Shown here: one piece after another, positions 1 to 5,683 of the stretch
How the letters are laid out: each line of letters opens with the position of its first letter
How positions within the stretch are numbered: position 1 is the stretch's first letter
Assembly: GCA_946480825.1 (NCBI GenBank)
Contig: CAMLLG010000124.1
Span: 1 to 6,407 of the forward strand
Reading direction: 5' to 3'
Source of the DNA: an uncultured Lysobacteraceae bacterium
GTDB lineage: Bacteria > Pseudomonadota > Gammaproteobacteria > Xanthomonadales > Xanthomonadaceae
Length of the DNA stretch: 6,407 bases
Notes under the pieces: generated by a model
The model's input: only the letters and a program-made list of their open reading frames with translations
Database searches by the model: none
What the model was told of the DNA's origin: nothing
Position numbers and translations under genes: made by a program

Positions 1-518
1 TACCAGCCGCGGCGTTCCTTCGGCGCATTGAGCGCGAGCAACGACGGCAGGCCGTCCCACGACCCGCCCAGCGCGATGCCCTGCAGCAGACGGAAGAACG
101 CGAGCAGCGCGATCGACACCCAGCCGAGGGTCGCATACGCGGGCAGGAACGCCATGCCCGCCGTGGCGGTGCCGAGCAGGAACAACGCGACGGTGAGTTT
201 GACGCCGCGCCCCCAGCGCGCCTGCATCGCCATGAACAGCATCGTGCCGAACGGCCGCGCGACGAACGCGAGCGCGAAGATCGCGAACGACCACAGCGTG
301 CCCTGCAGACGGTCCATGAACGGAAAGAACACCGCGGGGAACACCAGCGCCGAGGCGATGCCGAAGACGAAGAAATCGAAATATTCCGAAGCGCGGCCGA
401 CGACCACGCCGACGGCGATCTCGCCCGGCGCGACATCGGGGTGCGCCCGGGTGCCGTGGTCGCGCGAGGAGGCGCTGGGGCCCGAAGACGAGTGAGGAGT
501 GAGCTGAACGGAACGCAT
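1..518 (-). CDS. MFS transporter, metabolite/H+ symporter-like, N-terminal part (runs off left edge)
   Basis: The reading frame opens at ATG 516-518 on the minus strand and stays open to the window edge (172 complete codons, no stop). After a hydrophilic Ser/Asp-rich leader of about 30 residues come predicted membrane segments near residues 34-66, 75-97, 107-126 and 131-151. The first segment region carries GRASEYFDFFVFG, close to the G-N-x-x-E-W-Y-D-F motif of the metabolite:H+ symporter branch of the MFS. RLLQGIALGGSWDG (about residues 143-156) matches the R-x-x-Q-G-x-x-x-G-G-E/S-W motif before TM5 in that branch. The loop 2-3 motif A, usually G-x-x-x-D-R-x-G-R-K, is degenerate here (MAMQARWGRG), with Ala where the Asp is expected. 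Family members import organic acids, osmolytes or sugars with protons, but the substrate cannot be read from this fragment. No strong ribosome-binding site precedes the ATG. The gene diverges from cyoA; a functional link to it is not shown. Confidence 0.85.
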   Translation of the reverse strand, partial: MRSVQLTPHSSSGPSASSRDHGTRAHPDVAPGEIAVGVVVGRASEYFDFFVFGIASALVFPAVFFPFMDRLQGTLWSFAIFALAFVARPFGTMLFMAMQARWGRGVKLTVALFLLGTATAGMAFLPAYATLGWVSIALLAFFRLLQGIALGGSWDGLPSLLALNAPKERRGW

Positions 519-624
519 CTGGAATCCCGCTGAAGGAATGCGGCTGAGGGCATGCGGCCATGGGAATGCCGCACGGACAGCGTGGCAGAGACGCGCCCCG
601 GAAACGATAGGACAAAACGTCCAA

Positions 625-653
625 TTCTCGCAGCGACACCGGATCACTACATT
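625..653 (+). promoter_or_regulatory. Weak candidate -35/-10 for the cyo operon
   Basis: TACATT at 648-653 matches the sigma-70 -10 consensus at 4 of 6 bases. TTCTCG at 625-630 lies 17 bp upstream and matches the -35 consensus at only 3 of 6. Transcription would then start near 660, about 14 bases before the first possible cyoA ATG. The score is weak, and the assignment rests mainly on position and on the regulatory-looking palindromes that cover it. A different promoter further upstream is possible. Confidence 0.3.
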
Positions 654-659
654 GATCCG
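640..659. repeat. 20-bp inverted repeat, operator-like
   Basis: CGGATCA (640-646) and TGATCCG (653-659) are perfect reverse complements separated by six bases (CTACAT). The candidate -10 hexamer overlaps the spacer and the first base of the right arm. The right arm is shared with the FNR-like box at 652-665, so binding at one would exclude or overlap the other. It may be an operator for a dimeric repressor, a hairpin in the transporter's leader RNA, or chance symmetry. Confidence 0.45.
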
Positions 660-665
660 CGTCAA
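652..665. promoter_or_regulatory. FNR/ANR-like box upstream of cyoA
   Basis: TTGAT-CCGC-GTCAA matches the FNR/ANR consensus TTGAT-N4-ATCAA at 9 of the 10 specified positions, with exact spacing; the only mismatch is A to G at position 661. It ends eight bases before the first cyoA ATG and overlaps the predicted transcription start near 660, a position that favours repression over activation. In E. coli the cyo operon is repressed by Fnr and ArcA when oxygen is low, so an oxygen-responsive repressor site here would fit. The match is read directly; binding and effect are inferred. Confidence 0.5.
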
Positions 666-673
666 TTCAGTCC

Positions 674-1783
674 ATGCCCCGAACCGTCATGTCCATGCTG
701 CTCTGCAGATCCATGTTCCGCAGATCCGTGCTCCGCAGAATGTCCCGCGCCGCCGTTGTGCTGGCGGCGGTCGCGCTGTCGTCCGGCTGCGATCTGCTGG
801 TGCTCGATCCCGCCGGCGACATCGCCGCGCGCCAGGGCGATCTGATCGTCGTGGCGACGCTGCTGATGCTGATCGTGATCGTGCCGGTGATCGCGCTGAC
901 CTTCTGGTTCGCCTGGCGTTATCGCGCCTCCAACCGGAACGCGACCTATACGCCCGACTGGGACCATTCCACCCAGCTGGAACTGGTGATCTGGGGCGTG
1001 CCGCTGCTGATCATCATCGCCCTGGGCGCGGTGACCTGGATCAGCACGCATCTGCTGGACCCCTATCGCCCGCTCGACCGCATCGACGCCGGACGTCCCG
1101 TACCCGTCGACACGAAACCACTGGAAATCCAGGTGGTCGCGCTCGACTGGAAATGGTTGTTCGTCTATCCGGAACAGGGCATCGCGTCGGTCAACGAAGT
1201 CGCCGTTCCGGTCGACCGCCCGGTCCGGTTCCGGATCACCGCCTCGTCGGTGATGAACACGTTCTACGTGCCGGCGCTCGCCGGAATGATCTACGGCATG
1301 CCCGGCATGGAATCCAACCTCAACGCCGTGATCAATGCGCCCGGCGAGTACGAAGGTTTTTCCGCGAACTACAGCGGCGCGGGCTTTTCGCACATGCGCT
1401 TCAAGTTCCACGGCCTGGCCGACGCGGATTTCGAGCGCTGGGTCCAGCGCGTGCGCGGCAGCGATGGCGCACTGACCCGCGCCGCGTATCTCGATCTCGA
1501 AAAGCCGAGCAAGCGCGAGCCGGTGCGGCATTTCGCGCGCGTCGACGCCGGTCTGTACGAGGCGATCCTCAATCGCTGCGTCGACACCGAGCGCCTGTGC
1601 ATGGACCAGATGATGGCGCTCGACGCCGAAGGCGGACTGGGCCTCGACGGCCTGGACGCGCTGGCGATGCCGCGTCGCGGCGATCCGCGTCTCGGGCCCT
1701 ACGTGTCCGCGGAGGTCTGCACCCTGCCCGCATCCGCGCAACCCATCCTGTCGTCCACGCTCGGCGGCATGAAATCGCCCTGA
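674..1783 (+). CDS. cyoA: Cytochrome o ubiquinol oxidase subunit II (CyoA), lipoprotein
   Basis: This is subunit II of the inner-membrane quinol oxidase. It carries two transmembrane helices (about 57-80 and 104-122) and a periplasmic cupredoxin-fold domain. A signal peptide ends at LSSG-C39, a lipobox-like site with Ser rather than the usual Leu at -3; Asp at +2 fits retention in the inner membrane. [16 protein letters not shown]-like and [18 protein letters not shown] segments match E. coli CyoA closely. Where cytochrome c oxidases have CuA-binding Cys residues, this protein reads [14 protein letters not shown], so CuA is absent and quinol is the donor. At 369 residues it is longer than the roughly 315 of E. 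coli, mostly through a C-terminal extension containing C302, C309 and C349. The start is uncertain: in-frame ATGs lie at 674, 689, 695, 713 and 740, none with a clear ribosome-binding site. Start 713 would give the most typical signal peptide (25 residues before the Cys). Confidence 0.95.
   Translation: MPRTVMSMLLCRSMFRRSVLRRMSRAAVVLAAVALSSGCDLLVLDPAGDIAARQGDLIVVATLLMLIVIVPVIALTFWFAWRYRASNRNATYTPDWDHSTQLELVIWGVPLLIIIALGAVTWISTHLLDPYRPLDRIDAGRPVPVDTKPLEIQVVALDWKWLFVYPEQGIASVNEVAVPVDRPVRFRITASSVMNTFYVPALAGMIYGMPGMESNLNAVINAPGEYEGFSANYSGAGFSHMRFKFHGLADADFERWVQRVRGSDGALTRAAYLDLEKPSKREPVRHFARVDAGLYEAILNRCVDTERLCMDQMMALDAEGGLGLDGLDALAMPRRGDPRLGPYVSAEVCTLPASAQPILSSTLGGMKSP
703..739 (+). repeat. Imperfect 15-bp tandem repeat in the cyoA signal-peptide region
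   Basis: CTGCAGATCCATGTT (703-717) is followed directly by CCGCAGATCCGTGCT (718-732), a 12 of 15 match, and by a partial third unit CCGCAGA (733-739). The period is five codons, so the frame is kept and the n-region reads as [14 protein letters not shown]. The first two units contain a possible start codon at the same place (ATG 713, GTG 728), and a third ATG follows at 740. This helps explain why the cyoA start is hard to fix. Confidence 0.6.
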
Positions 1784-1826
1784 GACGGCGCACACCGCTC
1801 TGAAATCGCTACCGGAAGTCCCCACG

Positions 1827-3842
1827 ATGTCCTTCGACAGCGCCACCGTCCAGCACTCCCCGATCTTCGGCCGCATGACCTGGGACGCGATCCCGATGCT
1901 GCACGACAAGATCGTCCTCGCGACGTTCATCGGCACGATGATCGGCGGCATCGCGCTGTGCGCAGCGATCACGAAATACCGGCTGTGGGGCTATCTCTGG
2001 AAAGAGTGGTTCACCAGCATCGACCACAAGAAGATCGGCATCATGTACATGGTGCTGGGTCTGGTGATGCTGCTGCGGGGCTTCGCCGACGCGATCATGA
2101 TGCGCCTGCAGCAGGCGATGGCCTTCGGCGACAACCTCGGCTATCTGCCGCCGCATCACTACGACCAGATCTTCACCGCGCACGGCGTGATCATGATCTT
2201 CTTCGTGGCGATGCCGCTGGTCACCGGACTGATGAACTATCTGGTGCCGCTGCAGATCGGCGCCCGCGACGTGGCGTTTCCCTTCCTCAACAACTTCAGT
2301 TTCTGGATGACCGCCAGCGGCGCTGGGCTGGTGATGCTGTCGCTGTTCTTCGGCGAATTCGCCGCCACCGGCTGGCTGGCGTATCCGCCGCTGTCGGGCG
2401 CCGCCTTCAGCCCATGGGTCGGCGTCGACTACTACATCTGGGCGCTGCAGATCGCCGGCGTCGGCACCCTGTTGTCGGGCGTGAATCTGCTGGTGACCAT
2501 CGTCAAGATGCGCGCGCCCGGCATGGGCCTGATGAGGATGCCGGTGTTCACCTGGACCGCGCTGTGCACCAACGTGCTGATCGTCGTGTCGTTTCCGGTG
2601 TTGACCGCGGTGCTGGCGCTGCTCACCCTGGATCGCTACGCCGGCACCAACTTCTTCACCAGCGACCTCGGCGGCAACGCCATGATGTACGTCAACCTGA
2701 TCTGGATCTGGGGCCATCCGGAGGTCTACATCCTGATCCTGCCGCTGTTCGGCGTGTATTCGGAGATCGTCTCGACCTATTCGGGCAAACGCCTGTTCGG
2801 CTACTCGTCGATGGTCTACGCGACGGTGTGCATCACCGTGCTGTCGTATCTGGTGTGGCTGCACCACTTCTTCACGATGGGGTCGGGTGCCAGCGTCAAC
2901 TCGTTCTTCGGCATCACCACGATGATCATCTCGATCCCGACCGGCGCGAAGATCTTCAACTGGCTGTTCACGATGTACCGCGGCCGCATCCGCTTCGAAG
3001 TGCCGATGCTGTGGACCATGGGCTTCATGGTGACCTTCGTGGTCGGCGGCATGACCGGCGTGCTGCTGGCGGTGCCGCCGGCGGACTTCGTGCTGCACAA
3101 CAGCCTGTTCCTGGTCGCGCACTTCCACAACGTGATCATCGGCGGCGTGGTCTTCGGCGCGTTCGCGGCGATGACTCACTGGTTCCCGAAGGCCTTCGGT
3201 TTCCGGCTGGACGATTTCTGGGGCAAGGTCTCGTTCTGGTTCTGGCTCGCGGGCTACTGGTTCGCGTTCACGCCGCTGTACGTGCTCGGCCTGATGGGCG
3301 TCACCCGGCGCATGAGCCACTTCGAAGATCCGTCGCTGCAGATCTGGTTCCAGATCGCCGCGTTCGGCGCCTTCCTGGTCGCCATCGGCATCGCCGCGTT
3401 CCTGTTCTGCATCTACGTGAGCTTCCGCAAACGCGAACAGTTGCGCGATGTCACCGGCGACCCGTGGAACGGCCGCACCCTCGAATGGTCGACGTCCTCG
3501 CCGCCGCCCGAATACAACTTCGCGTTCTCGCCGGTGGTGCACGACAACGATGCCTGGTGGGACATGAAACAGCGCGGCTTCGAGCGCCCGACCAGCGGAT
3601 TCCTGCCCGTGCACATGCCGAAGAACACCTCCGCCGGCGTGGTGTTGTCGGTACTCAGCACCGCGCTGGGCTTCGCGATGATCTGGCATGTCTGGTGGCT
3701 GGCGGTGGTCTCGCTGGTCGCGATCGTGGCCTACGCGATCGTCCACAGCTTCGACGACGACCGCGATTACCACATCCCCGCCGAAGTCGTGGCCGCGACC
3801 GAACACGCGCGCAGCGAACAGTTGAGGTCCGTCCATGTCTGA
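1827..3842 (+). CDS. cyoB: Cytochrome o ubiquinol oxidase subunit I (CyoB)
   Basis: This is the catalytic, proton-pumping subunit of the heme-copper quinol oxidase: it oxidises ubiquinol and reduces O2 to water. The 671-residue protein aligns with E. coli CyoB (663) nearly end to end with a constant offset of 13 through the core, so the functional residues can be read off. They are quinol-site R84, D88, H111 and Q114; low-spin heme ligands H119 and H434; high-spin heme ligand H432; CuB ligands H297, H346 and H347; the cross-linked Tyr Y301 in GHPEVY; D-channel D148 and E299; and K-channel K375. All are present, so the enzyme should be active and belongs to the A-type heme-copper oxidases. The ATG at 1827 follows GGAAG at 1814-1818 with an 8-base spacer, a good ribosome-binding site. 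It starts 43 bp after cyoA and overlaps cyoC by 8 bp. Whether the high-spin heme is o or a cannot be told from the sequence. Confidence 0.98.
   Translation: MSFDSATVQHSPIFGRMTWDAIPMLHDKIVLATFIGTMIGGIALCAAITKYRLWGYLWKEWFTSIDHKKIGIMYMVLGLVMLLRGFADAIMMRLQQAMAFGDNLGYLPPHHYDQIFTAHGVIMIFFVAMPLVTGLMNYLVPLQIGARDVAFPFLNNFSFWMTASGAGLVMLSLFFGEFAATGWLAYPPLSGAAFSPWVGVDYYIWALQIAGVGTLLSGVNLLVTIVKMRAPGMGLMRMPVFTWTALCTNVLIVVSFPVLTAVLALLTLDRYAGTNFFTSDLGGNAMMYVNLIWIWGHPEVYILILPLFGVYSEIVSTYSGKRLFGYSSMVYATVCITVLSYLVWLHHFFTMGSGASVNSFFGITTMIISIPTGAKIFNWLFTMYRGRIRFEVPMLWTMGFMVTFVVGGMTGVLLAVPPADFVLHNSLFLVAHFHNVIIGGVVFGAFAAMTHWFPKAFGFRLDDFWGKVSFWFWLAGYWFAFTPLYVLGLMGVTRRMSHFEDPSLQIWFQIAAFGAFLVAIGIAAFLFCIYVSFRKREQLRDVTGDPWNGRTLEWSTSSPPPEYNFAFSPVVHDNDAWWDMKQRGFERPTSGFLPVHMPKNTSAGVVLSVLSTALGFAMIWHVWWLAVVSLVAIVAYAIVHSFDDDRDYHIPAEVVAATEHARSEQLRSVHV
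3824..3827 (+). promoter_or_regulatory. cyoC ribosome-binding site inside the cyoB 3' end
   Basis: GAGG lies seven bases before ATG 3835 and within the last codons of cyoB. It supports Met1 rather than Met16 as the cyoC start and suggests that translation of the two subunits is coupled. Confidence 0.6.
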
Positions 3843-4476
3843 GTCCATCGCCATCGCCCGCATCGATGCGGGTCCATCGATGTCGACCGTCTTTCTCGAC
3901 CTCGAAGGCCGCCACCATCCCGCGAACGGCACGCTGTTCGGCTTCTGGCTGTATCTGCTCAGCGACCTGATGATCTTCGCCTGCCTGTTCGCCGCCTACG
4001 GCGTGCTCGGGCGCAACTACGCCGCGGGGCCGTCGGGCGCGGATCTGTTCGATCTGCGCCTGATCGCCCTGAACACCGCGATCCTGCTGGTGTCGTCGAT
4101 CACCTACGGCTTCGCGATGATCGCGATGCAGCGCCGCCGCGCGCGCGCCACGATCGGCTGGCTGGTCGCGACCGGCGCGCTGGGCCTGGGCTTCCTCGCG
4201 ATCGAGCTGTACGAATTCCACCATCTGATCCAGCTCGGCGCCGGCCCGCAGCGCAGCGCGTTCCTGTCGTCGTTTTTCGCGCTGGTCGGCACGCACGGTC
4301 TGCACGTGCTGTTCGGCGTGATCTGGCTGGCGGTGCTGTGCGTGCAGATCCATCGTCACGGCCTGACCCGCACCACCGTCCGCCGCGTCGCCTGCCTGTC
4401 GATGTTCTGGCATTTCCTCGACGTGGTCTGGATCGGCGTGTTCTCCTTCGTTTACCTGATGGGGGTTCTGCCATGA
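3835..4476 (+). CDS. cyoC: Cytochrome o ubiquinol oxidase subunit III (CyoC)
   Basis: This small membrane subunit (213 residues; E. coli 204) packs against subunit I and is thought to support stability and proton uptake rather than hold cofactors. Five hydrophobic segments are visible at about 35-58, 75-98, 106-124, 143-171 and 186-210. The family signatures YEFHHLI (126-132), [12 protein letters not shown] (147-158) and [10 protein letters not shown] (191-200) are nearly identical to E. coli CyoC. The start at 3835 is preceded by GAGG (3824-3827) with a 7-base spacer, inside the end of cyoB; an internal Met16 (3880) is a weaker alternative. The N-terminus before the first helix is unrelated to the His-rich one of E. 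coli. The stop overlaps the cyoD start as ATGA. Confidence 0.97.
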   Translation: MSESIAIARIDAGPSMSTVFLDLEGRHHPANGTLFGFWLYLLSDLMIFACLFAAYGVLGRNYAAGPSGADLFDLRLIALNTAILLVSSITYGFAMIAMQRRRARATIGWLVATGALGLGFLAIELYEFHHLIQLGAGPQRSAFLSSFFALVGTHGLHVLFGVIWLAVLCVQIHRHGLTRTTVRRVACLSMFWHFLDVVWIGVFSFVYLMGVLP

Positions 4477-4895
4477 CGCATCCCGCCATGGAGCATGCAA
4501 CGACGCCTCACGATGCGCACGACGCGCACTTCGACGACGGCATCCCGCACGTCTCCGCGCGCGAGTATCTCAACGGCTTCGTACTGTCGGTGGTGCTGAC
4601 CGCGATTCCGTTCGCGCTGGTGATGACGAAGACGATCTCGAACTCCACGCTCGCCGCGGTGGTGATCCTGCTGTTCGCCGCGGTGCAGATCGTCGTGCAC
4701 ATGATCTATTTCCTGCACATGAACACGAAGTCCGAAGGCGGCTGGAACCTTCTGGCGCTGGTGTTCACCGCGGTGCTGGTGATCATCGTGCTGAGCGGTT
4801 CGCTGTGGGTGATGCATCACCTCAACAGCAACATGATGCCCGGGCCGCACCAGATGCAGGACATGCCCGCGCCCACGCCGCGGAACACGCCATGA
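4473..4895 (+). CDS. cyoD: Cytochrome o ubiquinol oxidase subunit IV (CyoD)
   Basis: This is the small fourth subunit (140 residues; E. coli 109), needed for stability and CuB-site assembly of the enzyme in E. coli. Three helices are visible at about 33-51, 59-80 and 91-114. REYLNGFVLSVVLTAIPF and VVHMIYFLHMNTKSEGGWN match the conserved core of CyoD. The N-terminus is rich in His and Asp (residues 1-26). The C-terminus runs about 18 residues past the E. coli end as a Pro/Met-rich tail. The ATG overlaps the cyoC stop by four bases and is preceded by a GGGGG run near 4461-4465, suitable as a ribosome-binding site. The stop overlaps the next start in the same ATGA way. Confidence 0.95.
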   Translation: MTHPAMEHATTPHDAHDAHFDDGIPHVSAREYLNGFVLSVVLTAIPFALVMTKTISNSTLAAVVILLFAAVQIVVHMIYFLHMNTKSEGGWNLLALVFTAVLVIIVLSGSLWVMHHLNSNMMPGPHQMQDMPAPTPRNTP

Positions 4896-5683
4896 CCGCC
4901 CGCGCGCGCACCCTCGCGTTCGCGGCGGCGCTCGCGCTGGCGTTCGCCGGATTCGTCTCGCTGGGCCTCTGGCAGGTGCAGCGCATGCACTGGAAACAGG
5001 CGCTGATCGCACGCGTGGAGGCGCGCGTCGACGCCGCACCCGTCGCGCCGCCCGCGCGCGACGCATGGTCGACGATCGACGCGGAGAACGACGAATATCG
5101 CCGCGTGGCGCTGACCGGCCGATTCCTGCCGGTGGCGGAGACGCGCACCCAGGCGGTGACCGCGCTCGGCGCGGGCAGTTGGGTGCTCGCGCCGCTGCGT
5201 ACCGAGACCGGCGACATCGTGCTGGTGAACCGCGGCTTCGTGCCCGTCGGCGAGCGCGTCGCACCGCCGCCGGCTGGCGCGGTCCGGATCGAGGGCCTGC
5301 TCCGGCTCAGCGAACCGGCCGGCGGATTCCTGCGCCGCAATGCGCCGACGCAGGATCGCTGGTATTCGCGCGACGTGGCCGCGATCGCGCGGGTGCGCGG
5401 ACTGTCCGGCGATGCGGTCGCGCCGTTTTTCGTCGATGCCGTCCAGATCCCCGGCGCATCGGGCTGGCCGCGCGGCGGGCTGACGGTGGTGACGTTCCGC
5501 GATTCGCATCTCTCCTACGCGCTGACCTGGTTCGGCATGGCCCTGCTCACGGCCATCGCGGGACTGCGGTTGTTCGTATTGTCGGGCGGTTTGCGGCAAG
5601 ATCGTCGTGGACGACAGCATCGTCCACACCCTGATCGCGGACGACGAGGCTTCGACCATGCCGGCCCACTCCACCGCCGCTGA
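4892..5683 (+). CDS. SURF1-family oxidase assembly protein
   Basis: SURF1 proteins are inner-membrane assembly factors that help place heme a into subunit I of terminal oxidases; Paracoccus denitrificans has a separate SURF1 for its quinol oxidase. The 263-residue protein shows the family layout. TM1 is near residues 8-26 and leads into LGLWQVQRMHWKQALI (24-39). A periplasmic domain follows with YRRVALTGRF (69-78), GSWVLAPLR (95-103) and VLVNRGFVP (110-118). TM2, near residues 209-230, begins in HLSYALTWF, whose His (H206) corresponds to the conserved His linked to heme binding in Paracoccus work. The start overlaps the cyoD stop by four bases, so it belongs to the operon and most likely serves this oxidase. 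The last 29 residues (235-263) are odd: 10 Arg and 4 His, and they coincide with the start region of the next gene. They may be a cytoplasmic tail under little constraint. Confidence 0.92.
   Translation: MTARARTLAFAAALALAFAGFVSLGLWQVQRMHWKQALIARVEARVDAAPVAPPARDAWSTIDAENDEYRRVALTGRFLPVAETRTQAVTALGAGSWVLAPLRTETGDIVLVNRGFVPVGERVAPPPAGAVRIEGLLRLSEPAGGFLRRNAPTQDRWYSRDVAAIARVRGLSGDAVAPFFVDAVQIPGASGWPRGGLTVVTFRDSHLSYALTWFGMALLTAIAGLRLFVLSGGLRQDRRGRQHRPHPDRGRRGFDHAGPLHRR
5646..5649 (+). promoter_or_regulatory. Ribosome-binding site deciding the regB start
   Basis: GAGG lies eight bases before ATG 5658. It favours that ATG over an in-frame GTG at 5607, which has no comparable site, and over the internal ATGs at 5721 and 5784. 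It sits inside the SURF1 reading frame. Confidence 0.55.

Larger units (their letters stand above)
519..673. promoter_or_regulatory. Divergent intergenic region between MFS gene and cyoA
   Basis: This 155-bp gap separates the two divergent start codons and must hold the promoters for both directions. The half near the oxidase (about 605-665) is noticeably more AT-rich than its surroundings. It contains a short inverted repeat GGAC-AAAAC-GTCC (610-622), a 7-bp-arm palindrome (640-659) and an FNR-like box (652-665). The half near the transporter contains two direct copies of ATGCGGC (538-544 and 552-558); TGCGGC of the second can pair with GCCGCA at 568-573 as a 6-bp stem with a 9-base loop in the transporter leader. 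No convincing sigma-70 promoter was found for the transporter direction. Confidence 0.7.

Noticed and set aside
28..495. A 155-codon open frame on the plus strand at the left end
   Set aside because: It lies opposite the MFS transporter frame, which has clear family motifs; the plus-strand product has none.
553..573. TGCGGC-N9-GCCGCA as a transcription terminator
   Set aside because: The stem is only six base pairs, the loop is nine bases and no T-run follows on either strand; it lies in a leader region where a terminator is not expected.
538..1803. A 421-codon open frame on the plus strand over cyoA
   Set aside because: The Arg-rich product has no family features; the cyoA frame has all the expected ones.
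1784..1826. Possible promoter or terminator between cyoA and cyoB
   Set aside because: The 43-bp gap shows only the cyoB ribosome-binding site; no hairpin with a T-run and no promoter-like pair was seen.
662..1972. A 436-codon open frame on the minus strand opposite cyoA
   Set aside because: Antisense composition and no domain. The [14 protein letters not shown] repeat in it is only the reverse reading of the 15-bp tandem repeat in cyoA.
1809..3932. A 707-codon open frame on the minus strand opposite cyoB
   Set aside because: Its product is a low-complexity string rich in His, Asp, Glu, Arg and Gln with no domain. This is the usual antisense image of a high-GC membrane-protein gene, and the + strand gene is unmistakable.
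1958..3970. A 670-codon open frame on the plus strand in another frame over cyoB
   Set aside because: The product is Arg/Asp/His-rich with no recognisable domain, and it overlaps a complete, conserved cyoB.
5607..5657. LIADDE in the kinase frame as a remnant of a response-regulator receiver domain
   Set aside because: Six residues are too few. There is no further receiver sequence around them, and they overlap the end of SURF1.
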